A model generated the notes under the pieces. That model saw only the letters and a list, made by a program, of their open reading frames with translations, had not been told where the DNA came from and did not search any database. Source: a virus. From it: a stretch of 35,205 nt of DNA. The DNA lies in the IMG/VR virus record IMGVR_UViG_3300037502_000326, positions 1 through 35,205 of that record. One strand, written 5' to 3'. Made by a program: the position numbers and the translations under genes. Positions 30,361-35,205 of the stretch are shown here, piece after piece; position 1 is the first letter of the stretch; every line of letters begins with the position of its first letter.

Positions 30361-30796
30361 TTTCCTCGTCCTTTTCATCGGTTACGGGGCCACCAACGAT
30401 CCAGGCAGCGCAGGTACGCTTGGCAGCACACTTGAAGTGGAACATATCGCAGTAACCCAAGTCACCAGCGTCAATGACTTCCCATGCATCAGGCTCACCC
30501 AAGCCTTTTTCGATGCAGTCCATCATGGATTCGGTCTTGATAAACGCTGCACAGTTACCGCAGAGGGAGCGTTTGGCTTGGTCAGGAGAGAGTCGCCAGC
30601 CGTTAGCCAGTTTGCGCCAATACTCGGTGTTTGGCTCATTCGGGTTCATCGGGCCATAGTTGGCTTTGTCGATGGCCTTCTGGCGGTTCTTGAGGTTTTC
30701 TTTTACGTCTTGAGTTGCGAGAGGACAGGACTCGCCTTCCTCTTGACTCTTGATTTCGATTTCAATCTCGACTTTCGGCGCAAGTAAGCCACCCAT
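30344..30796 (-). CDS. Cys-rich phage protein, 150 aa
   Basis: Seven or more cysteines in a defined pattern: LCGNCAAFIKTESMMDCIEKG, GDLGYCDMFHFKCAAKRTCA. The arrangement is reminiscent of high-potential iron-sulfur proteins or a zinc-binding fold; which one I cannot tell. The same type is common in phages near the packaging genes. It is the first gene of the minus-strand packaging operon after the gap 30797-30914. Confidence 0.65.
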   Translation of the reverse strand: MGGLLAPKVEIEIEIKSQEEGESCPLATQDVKENLKNRQKAIDKANYGPMNPNEPNTEYWRKLANGWRLSPDQAKRSLCGNCAAFIKTESMMDCIEKGLGEPDAWEVIDAGDLGYCDMFHFKCAAKRTCAAWIVGGPVTDEKDEENGNDE

Positions 30797-30843
30797 AGGA
30801 CTCTCCTTTTGACCACATTATCACATTTTTGGCATTTTGTGCA

Positions 30844-30859
30844 TAGGGAAAACACCTAG
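30844..30859. promoter_or_regulatory. Weaker operator-like semi-palindrome in the 30797-30914 gap
   Basis: TAGGG - AAAACA - CCTAG. Its arms equal those of the stronger site at 3200-3219 (TAGGG and CCTAG) but the spacer is 6 bases instead of 5. The gap is the only other place where a plus-strand and a minus-strand gene start divergently. No clear -35/-10 pair is seen. Confidence 0.3.
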
Positions 30860-30914
30860 ACTTTTTTCTTGTCCACAGGTTTATCATTGCCACATCAACA
30901 ACCGGAGAGCCGTA

Positions 30915-31025
30915 ATGGACGAAATCACCAAACTCGAAAAATTCGCTGACGTTGCCCTTGCCGTAGGACTTGGGATTGTCTTTGCCATCCTTGCCTTGGC
31001 TTACTTTGACGTTTTGGTTAAGTAA
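30915..31025 (+). CDS. Plus-strand single-pass membrane microprotein, 36 aa
   Basis: MDEITKLEKFADVALAVGLG, then IVFAILALAYFDVLVK: a charged N-terminus and one membrane helix. GGAG at 30904-30907 gives a good ribosome site. It is the only plus-strand gene outside 3274-6483 and ends overlapping the 3' end of the opposing gene. It needs its own promoter in the preceding gap. Possible early host-directed or lysis role; unproven. Confidence 0.55.
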   Translation: MDEITKLEKFADVALAVGLGIVFAILALAYFDVLVK

Positions 31026-31479
31026 TCGCTCTGGCTTTTTTGAGGGTGATCTGCTTCTGTACGAAGTCGATCATCTCCTCCATTGTTTTGACGTTTGAGG
31101 CTTCTAGCTGGGCATCATGGATGTCCATTGCTAGGTTGATGGCCTTCATCTCTGGGCCTGTAAACAGGAACTTTCCCTTGTCCAGCCCACGCTTTGCCAT
31201 GTTGTAAAGCGCATCCTGACCCTCTCGGATTTCCTTCATCCAGTCTGATCCTGAACCGTGAATGGCGTATGCCTCGCACATATTCATGGCAGCGATCAGA
31301 ACGTCTATTTGATCTCGGTTTCCTCTACCCTGGACAACTTCTGTCAGGGCAGAATGGTTCTTTGCTTTGAGAACCAGTAGAGCATCTCCGACTTCTGCAA
31401 TAGGTTTTAGCCCTGCCAGAACCCAATTTACTGCGTCAACTCTTACGCCTTTAGGCCTGTATTTACTGCGTTTTTTCAT
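31018..31479 (-). CDS. Hypothetical protein, 153 aa
   Basis: MKKRSKYRPKGVRVDAVNWV then a mostly helical body (IAEVGDALLVLKAKNHSALT, NLAMDIHDAQLEASNVK). Its start directly follows the stop of the 29-residue membrane protein. Helical proteins of this type with an initial basic patch occur near phage accessory genes; function unknown. Confidence 0.65.
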   Translation of the reverse strand: MKKRSKYRPKGVRVDAVNWVLAGLKPIAEVGDALLVLKAKNHSALTEVVQGRGNRDQIDVLIAAMNMCEAYAIHGSGSDWMKEIREGQDALYNMAKRGLDKGKFLFTGPEMKAINLAMDIHDAQLEASNVKTMEEMIDFVQKQITLKKARAIT

Positions 31480-31569
31480 TTACTGCTGCTTGTAATACCA
31501 CTGAGCGATCTTTGCTGATACGTATACACCTATCCAGAATGATGCAAATGCAACGAGGAAACAGGTCAT
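31480..31569 (-). CDS. Single-pass membrane microprotein, 29 aa
   Basis: Reads MTCFLVAFASFWIGVYVSAK, then IAQWYYKQQ. It is packed exactly between two genes: its ATG overlaps the upstream stop (31566-31569) and its stop TAA touches the next ATG at 31479. This packing is the main support. One membrane helix, no other features. Confidence 0.5.
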   Translation of the reverse strand: MTCFLVAFASFWIGVYVSAKIAQWYYKQQ

Positions 31570-31886
31570 GCCTGCCCTCCGTTCAGTTCGCGCAGCTTGG
31601 CCGAAACATGGCGAATGGCCCAAGACAGCGCAGCACGCTGACCAGCGTGGCCTTGGATTGCACGCTCAACCGCTTCACCGATCTCCTCATCCGTCAGCCC
31701 AACCCATTTACGTGGCTCCGCCACGGGCCGCTCTGCTGCGGCGGCCTTGGCTTTGACAAGGGCGGCGAAGCGTTCAAGCAGCTGTAGTGTCCAAGGATCA
31801 AGCTGCCCTGCATGGCCGGGGTAGTCCTCGGTCACAAGGCAGCGATGTGCCTCCCGCGCCATTGCGATGATGTCTTCGCGGCTCAT
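31566..31886 (-). CDS. Hypothetical accessory protein, 106 aa (paralogue of 2370-2597)
   Basis: MSREDIIAMAREA and LERFAALVKAK match the N-terminal layout of the 75-residue protein at 2370-2597; the genes share a 24-base identical block. The extra C-terminal part holds WVGLTDEEIGEAVERAIQ, a common 'LTDEEI' helix of phage accessory proteins. I chose ATG 31886, overlapping the preceding stop. Function unknown. Confidence 0.65.
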   Translation of the reverse strand: MSREDIIAMAREAHRCLVTEDYPGHAGQLDPWTLQLLERFAALVKAKAAAAERPVAEPRKWVGLTDEEIGEAVERAIQGHAGQRAALSWAIRHVSAKLRELNGGQA

Positions 31887-32326
31887 GCTGCACCTCCGTT
31901 CTTGGATCGCAGCTTGGCTACAAAAGCGTCCCACTTAAGGCCTGCAACATCAGCACCAACTGCATTCCACGCTGCGTAGAGCGTGTCGTAGTCCCATTGC
32001 CGCTGTGCTGCCGGTGGGGTGGTGATTTGCCCAGTGCCTGCACACGGCTTGCAGATTGCTATTGGCGACTCCGCAATCCCGGTGTCTCTTTCGCCTGAGC
32101 CACCACAACTACGGCAGGCCCGTGTGCTTAGCTCCTGCACAGGTGCTGCGGGTGGCTTGTCATACAGGTGGATGACCTGCTTGATGTTTGACTTCTCTGC
32201 TTGCTCGATGGCGGTGCGGAGGGTGGTGATGGCTTTGTTCCAGTATTCTTCAGCCATCGGCGTCATGTTTCCGGGGTGTATGCCATTCAGCGCCTCCAGC
32301 GCCAGCCTCATTGCTGTAACGCTCAT
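31883..32326 (-). CDS. Zinc-finger accessory protein with CxxCxG pairs, 147 aa
   Basis: The middle holds CRSCGGSG and CKPCAGTG, DnaJ-like CxxCxGxG pairs that bind zinc. The N-terminus (RLALEALNGIHPGNMTPMAE) is a helical region frequent in phage accessory proteins. I chose ATG 32326, overlapping the preceding stop. Probably binds a protein or nucleic acid partner. Confidence 0.65.
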   Translation of the reverse strand: MSVTAMRLALEALNGIHPGNMTPMAEEYWNKAITTLRTAIEQAEKSNIKQVIHLYDKPPAAPVQELSTRACRSCGGSGERDTGIAESPIAICKPCAGTGQITTPPAAQRQWDYDTLYAAWNAVGADVAGLKWDAFVAKLRSKNGGAA

Positions 32327-32562
32327 TCGTAGTCCCTCGATTCTTCCTCTACCCGCTTCCAGTTGATTTCTTTGTCTACTTTGTCCCAATCAACCAGATC
32401 GGTGATGTTTGCTCCACGGTAGAAAACCTGAGACTTTTCTGTCATGCCGGGAGTTTCATTGTCGAACTCAACATCGAAGTAGACATCCACACAGTCGTAG
32501 TCGTAGTGGATTGTTTGGTGGAAATCGAAATACCTTTGGGCTTCTTGCTCAGTCATTCTCAT
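32323..32562 (-). CDS. Acidic hypothetical protein, 79 aa
   Basis: MRMTEQEAQRYFDFHQTIHY, then VDVYFDVEFDNETPG and DWDKVDKEINWKRVEEE. Strongly acidic, mixed alpha/beta, no family recognised. Overlaps the upstream gene by 14 bases. Confidence 0.6.
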   Translation of the reverse strand: MRMTEQEAQRYFDFHQTIHYDYDCVDVYFDVEFDNETPGMTEKSQVFYRGANITDLVDWDKVDKEINWKRVEEESRDYE

Positions 32563-32905
32563 TCTCCTGGGCCAGTTCTAAAAGGAAATGGGCGCACTGA
32601 GCAAGCGCAAATGCTTGGCTGTTTGCTTTGCCTATCAGCCGTTTAGCTTCCTTGGTTGCTCCGTGATGGTTTTCCTCAAATCGGACTCTCATGTATTGCA
32701 GCGCAGCAAGAAATCCATCTTTGAAGTCTTGTGGTTTTTCATGGAAGTTGTAATTCGGGAAGTAAAGCTGCTCAAACCTCAAAACCTTGCTTTCTGTTGC
32801 TTGAATCTCTAAAAGGAAGTCAGCAACGATAGCGCCTCTGGCCTTTACCTGACCAGCACGATAAGCTGATTCTGTGTAAATAGGATTTCCGTCTTGTTTA
32901 GTCAT
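32549..32905 (-). CDS. Hypothetical protein, 118 aa
   Basis: Helical protein with ESAYRAGQVKARGAIVADFL and a C-terminal AFALAQCAHFLLELAQENEN. Overlaps the next upstream gene by 4 bases (ATGA). No family recognised. Confidence 0.6.
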   Translation of the reverse strand: MTKQDGNPIYTESAYRAGQVKARGAIVADFLLEIQATESKVLRFEQLYFPNYNFHEKPQDFKDGFLAALQYMRVRFEENHHGATKEAKRLIGKANSQAFALAQCAHFLLELAQENEND

Positions 32906-33093
32906 ACACCCTCCGAAAAAAAGTGCATTGCAGCTTCAGATTCAATTTCAAGAATCTGGTTATAGGAAAGAAGGTCGGTTACTTCTACGCCAGCTTTGTA
33001 GACCTTGATTTTTTCAACCAGGTCGTCTTTTGTGGTGTAGGTAACTTGAACGACTGTTCTGCCGTGTCCTGTGATGGTTTCAAATGTGTTCAT
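32902..33093 (-). CDS. Hypothetical protein, 63 aa
   Basis: Starts MNTFETITGHGRTVVQVTYT, a short beta-rich protein ending in a helix with FFSEGV. AAGGA lies just upstream. It follows the gap that holds the operator-like site at 33143-33162. Confidence 0.6.
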   Translation of the reverse strand: MNTFETITGHGRTVVQVTYTTKDDLVEKIKVYKAGVEVTDLLSYNQILEIESEAAMHFFSEGV

Positions 33094-33142
33094 ACGATTC
33101 CTTGTTAGAGCCTTGATAGTACGATGGATTTTTGCTGTCAGG

Positions 33143-33162
33143 CACTAGGAGAAACCCTTAGG
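33143..33162. promoter_or_regulatory. Operator-like semi-palindrome, second copy
   Basis: On the minus strand it reads CCTAAGGGTTTCTCCTAGTG and matches 17 of 20 bases of the site at 3200-3219. It overlaps the end of the YbcO-like gene and precedes the small gap 33094-33144, where a -35-like CTGACA and a -10-like TACTAT lie only 14 bases apart. A regulator could act at both ends of the early operon. Confidence 0.4.
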
Positions 33163-33480
33163 CAGTGGAACATCGTCAGGCCATAGACCGTTGATGTTGA
33201 GAGCATGGACTGTTAGGTAGTGTGCATCAAACCAGATTGCCATGCGCTCGGCTTTGCTTAGGCTTGAGCCTTGGTCGATCATGGAGTGGCACTGAAAGCA
33301 TAGACTAGCGATCAAGTTGTCATCAGCCTTGATGCCTCTGCCTTTTCCTCCACCCCAATTCGTGTGAGCCGCTACCACAGTGCCGTCATCGGCTCCGCAG
33401 TGCTGGCAAGGAATCTCCCTAGCCGCCTCCAGTAGCTTTTTGCTTCTGACGTAATCATGCTTCGGGAATTTCAATGCCAT
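33145..33480 (-). CDS. YbcO/DUF1364-like HNH-type recombination nuclease, 111 aa
   Basis: PCQHCGADDGTVVAAHTNWG and LCFQCHSMIDQG give the Cys pairs and the histidines of the YbcO-like phage nuclease family, proteins placed with NinB and RusA-type genes in lambdoid recombination regions. It overlaps the end of NinB by 26 bases. It probably cuts DNA intermediates during recombination. Confidence 0.8.
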   Translation of the reverse strand: MALKFPKHDYVRSKKLLEAAREIPCQHCGADDGTVVAAHTNWGGGKGRGIKADDNLIASLCFQCHSMIDQGSSLSKAERMAIWFDAHYLTVHALNINGLWPDDVPLPKGFS

Positions 33481-33865
33481 TTTGTGCTGCCCAGGCCATT
33501 AGCCATTCTGTGAATTGACTCGCTTGATCTTTGGTGAACTTGCGTGTCTGCATCCCTAACTGGACGATTCCAGTGCCATCCAAACTAGGAACCAGCTTGC
33601 CAGTGTTAATCCCCACTTCTTTGGCAAACTGCCACACAAGAAACCGCTTCCAATCCTCGGCATCCCACTTCGCTCCAAGATGGCTGGCTTGCTTGGCGAT
33701 GATACCGATGATGGCGTGATACATCTCCTCTTGGTCGCGGCTTTTGCGTTCACGCTTGATGGTCAGTTCCAGCTTATGCCCGTTCTGCAATGCTGCTTTG
33801 ATTTGCGGCCAGAGTTTTAACAGTTCGGCGTGCGCTTGATGCGGCGAATGGAGTTTTAACAACAT
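33455..33865 (-). CDS. ninB: NinB-like recombination protein, 136 aa
   Basis: NinB (lambda Orf) binds single-stranded DNA and SSB and helps phage recombination. The family pattern is clear: LELTIKRERKSRDQEEMYHA, IIGIIAKQASHLGAKWDAED, WKRFLVWQFAKEVG and the C-terminal FTKDQASQFTEWLMAWAAQN. It lies between a winged-helix gene and the YbcO-like gene. Its N-terminus overlaps the upstream gene out of frame by 92 bases. Confidence 0.9.
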   Translation of the reverse strand: MLLKLHSPHQAHAELLKLWPQIKAALQNGHKLELTIKRERKSRDQEEMYHAIIGIIAKQASHLGAKWDAEDWKRFLVWQFAKEVGINTGKLVPSLDGTGIVQLGMQTRKFTKDQASQFTEWLMAWAAQNGIEIPEA

Positions 33866-34184
33866 TGAAGTCTGCCATCAGTTTCATTTGTTTCATTTTC
33901 TCGCGGTAACGGCGATTTACTTCAGCCATCGTCTGTTTTGGCTTTGGCATATCTTTACCTTTGCCTAGCTTAAATACCTTGCGAGTCCTATTACCCCTCG
34001 GGTCTTCTTCCCAGTCTGAAATATGAACCAGTCCGTTTTTATGGAAAACATTGATATATCCACGGACAGTGTTAATGCTCAGGCCGGATATTTCTGACAA
34101 TTCATAAGCGGTATATACACCCTCTTGTGCTGCTTTGAGCATTTCTGCGATTGCGATTGCGTTAACTCGGATAACTTTCTTCAT
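33774..34184 (-). CDS. Winged-helix DNA-binding protein, 136 aa
   Basis: MKKVIRVNAIAIAEMLKAAQ then VYTAYELSEISGLSINTVRG: a clear winged-helix/helix-turn-helix N-terminal domain (residues about 18-60), followed by a basic helical region (MAEVNRRYREKMKQMKLMAD). I chose ATG 34184, which overlaps the RusA stop (ATGA). The final 30 codons share DNA with ninB. Likely a transcription regulator or replication accessory protein. Confidence 0.75.
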   Translation of the reverse strand: MKKVIRVNAIAIAEMLKAAQEGVYTAYELSEISGLSINTVRGYINVFHKNGLVHISDWEEDPRGNRTRKVFKLGKGKDMPKPKQTMAEVNRRYREKMKQMKLMADFNVVKTPFAASSARRTVKTLAANQSSIAERA

Positions 34185-34606
34185 TGGAGTTCTTCTTTGA
34201 TGCAAACATGGACACTAGCAACAGTGTCGTATCTCTTGGTTACGTGAAGGCTTACAACCTGGCGGTCATCTTTGTAGACGATCCCGTTGCAAGCGTCTAG
34301 GATTTGCTTAGCTACGTTGTCAATGTCTCCGAGGTTTGAACCTACTGGCCTCTCAGAGCCGTTTAAACACGCCTCACGGCGTTTTTTCGTGTAGCTTGGT
34401 GGTACGGCATAGTTGATGTAGATGTAAGCCGCTACGGGCGTTTCCAGAGGTTCTGACGAACCCATCGCAGACTTCGCCATAAGAGCCACTTCAGTCTCGT
34501 ATGCCAGCGATTCTTTTGGTGTGTAGGCATGGCCGTACCTTGTGACTCTTGGGCGCTTCTTTGGGACTGGTTGTCCGTAGACGCTAAAAATTACTTGGAA
34601 TGTCAT
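34181..34606 (-). CDS. rusA: RusA-family Holliday junction resolvase, 141 aa
   Basis: Cuts four-way junctions during recombination. Signature elements are VYGQPVPKKRPRVTRYGHAY near the N-terminus, and the catalytic-type acidic block GDIDNVAKQILDACNGIVYK with DDRQV after it. Size matches the family. Its start overlaps the methyltransferase stop (ATGA). It acts with ERF, NinB and the YbcO-like nuclease. Confidence 0.9.
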   Translation of the reverse strand: MTFQVIFSVYGQPVPKKRPRVTRYGHAYTPKESLAYETEVALMAKSAMGSSEPLETPVAAYIYINYAVPPSYTKKRREACLNGSERPVGSNLGDIDNVAKQILDACNGIVYKDDRQVVSLHVTKRYDTVASVHVCIKEELQ

Positions 34607-35205
34607 TTTGTTAACAGTCTCCAGGCTTCTGCTGCACAGAGTGGGACTTGTCCGTTGCCAATGGCTTTAAGTCTGTCCACCCTAGCGGCCATCCCATCAA
34701 CCACTCGACCCACGTTGGGTTCAGTGCGCCAGTATTCTTTGACTGCCCAACTACTTTCCCCAAATCCGGGCTTTGCCTGTTGGCTGTCCCTTCCGTTTTG
34801 CCATCTTTCCAATCCCGCGCTTTCGGAGAAGGCCACATTGCTTTGACTTGCATTGTCAGACTGCCAAATCCGTTCTTCCTGTCGTTCTTTCGCTTGCTGT
34901 TCATTCTTCTCCTGAAGTTCTCTGGAGTTTCGTCTATCTCCACTACTCTTGGAGTCAACCACATTTGTCGCGACGATCCAGATCCTGTCTCTTTGATGGT
35001 TTGCTCCAACATCGGCAGCTCCCATAACAGTCCATTTCGTGTCATACCCGAGCGCGGTAAGGTCTCCAAGGACTCGTTCAAGTCCTCTAGTAACGAGCAT
35101 TGGGCTGTTCTCCACAAAGACGTATCTGGGTCGTACTTCGCTAACCACCCTCGCCATGTGTCGCCACATTCCTGATCGCTCTCCGTCAATTCCTGCGCCT
35201 TTTCC
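34603..35205 (-). CDS. DNA (cytosine-5) methyltransferase, C-terminal part (joins 1-376)
   Basis: Completes the enzyme whose N-terminal motifs are at 1-376; bases 35079-35205 repeat 1-127. Residues in the joined numbering: ENS motif VI (Glu115), QRDR motif VIII (154-157), then a target recognition region with low similarity to others, DGMAARVDRL (motif IX region) and GNGQVP (266-271, motif X). The methylated sequence cannot be predicted. Its last 580 bases also carry a second open frame (see 34611-35189). Confidence 0.9.
   Translation of the reverse strand, partial: GKGAGIDGERSGMWRHMARVVSEVRPRYVFVENSPMLVTRGLERVLGDLTALGYDTKWTVMGAADVGANHQRDRIWIVATNVVDSKSSGDRRNSRELQEKNEQQAKERQEERIWQSDNASQSNVAFSESAGLERWQNGRDSQQAKPGFGESSWAVKEYWRTEPNVGRVVDGMAARVDRLKAIGNGQVPLCAAEAWRLLTK
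34611..35189 (-). CDS. Overlapping second-frame protein inside the methyltransferase gene, 192 aa
   Basis: A second uninterrupted frame on the same strand, from a TTG at 35189 (same base as 111) to 34611. It is not random: DTSLWRTAQCSLLEDL, then TLPRSGMTRNGLLWELP, MWLTP, MWPSPKARDWKDG, and the C-terminal NPTWVEWLMGWPLGWTDL resemble a recurring set of phage proteins found with orphan cytosine methyltransferases, usually annotated as hypothetical or as methyltransferase-related. Alternatively it is a shadow whose similarity follows from conservation of the enzyme frame. It has no signal or membrane segment and many tryptophans. Confidence 0.5.
   Translation of the reverse strand: MTESDQECGDTWRGWLAKYDPDTSLWRTAQCSLLEDLNESLETLPRSGMTRNGLLWELPMLEQTIKETGSGSSRQMWLTPRVVEIDETPENFRRRMNSKRKNDRKNGFGSLTMQVKAMWPSPKARDWKDGKTEGTANRQSPDLGKVVGQSKNTGALNPTWVEWLMGWPLGWTDLKPLATDKSHSVQQKPGDC
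35079..35205. repeat. Terminal direct repeat, right copy
   Basis: Identical to 1-127; see that entry. It lies within the methyltransferase gene and joins the window ends. Confidence 0.9.

Noticed and set aside
1-35205. CRISPR array, tRNA genes or an integrase/attachment site
   Set aside because: I found no spaced repeat array, no tRNA-like cloverleaf and no recombinase gene. A short or divergent element could escape reading by eye.

Overview
The window is one complete tailed-phage genome, written mostly on the minus strand. The first 127 bases are repeated exactly as the last 127 (1-127 = 35079-35205), so the molecule closes into a circle of 35,078 unique bases; the cytosine methyltransferase gene runs across the junction. 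I recognise terminase, portal, scaffold, capsid, tail and lysis genes. There is no integrase, no CI-like repressor, and no DNA polymerase, helicase, RNA polymerase or tRNA gene that I can see. This points to a lytic or circularly permuted podovirus-like phage that borrows the host replisome and transcription machinery. The capsid, portal and adaptor resemble the families named after the podovirus SU10. GH19 endolysin, NinB, RusA and a YbcO-like nuclease suggest a Gram-negative (probably proteobacterial) host; a freshwater betaproteobacterium is only a guess.

Layout. (1) Minus strand, 3167 down to 1 and on through 35078 to 33145: a tightly overlapping early operon of small DNA-binding and hypothetical proteins, a replication-initiator-like protein, an HNH nuclease, a C5 methyltransferase, RusA resolvase, a winged-helix protein, NinB and a YbcO-like nuclease. 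(2) Plus strand, 3274-6483: a divergent operon with the ERF annealing protein, a NUMOD4/HNH nuclease, SSB, a secreted Cys-rich microprotein, a MazG-like protein and a DUF6378 protein. (3) Minus strand, 33093-29593: small accessory proteins, then small basic proteins of families common next to phage packaging genes. (4) Minus strand, 29589-9849: an HExxH protein, small and large terminase, portal, scaffold, major capsid (with a terminator after it), adaptor, tail and receptor-binding proteins, three long helical probable ejection proteins and an S74 self-cleaving tail fibre. (5) Minus strand, 9838-6428: an HNH insertion and a lysis cassette of several small membrane proteins plus a GH19 endolysin.

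How it may work together. The initiator-like protein would recruit host replication proteins. ERF, SSB, NinB, RusA and the YbcO-like nuclease form a recombination set that could turn replicated DNA into concatemers for the terminase. The methyltransferase probably protects DNA from host restriction.

The most unusual signals are: (a) two intact same-strand reading frames over about 580 bases of the methyltransferase gene, both with family-like motifs; (b) a compact RNA at 1723-1826 (minus strand) whose two hairpin loops are perfect 7-nt complements, ending in a U-run just before an HNH gene; (c) a second, different terminator-like RNA at 4310-4432 (plus strand) whose terminator loop pairs with upstream sequence, also just before an HNH gene; (d) near-identical semi-palindromes in intergenic regions; (e) a tail-region protein with ten 20-residue repeats followed by 10-residue NTW repeats; and (f) several microproteins of 29-49 residues.
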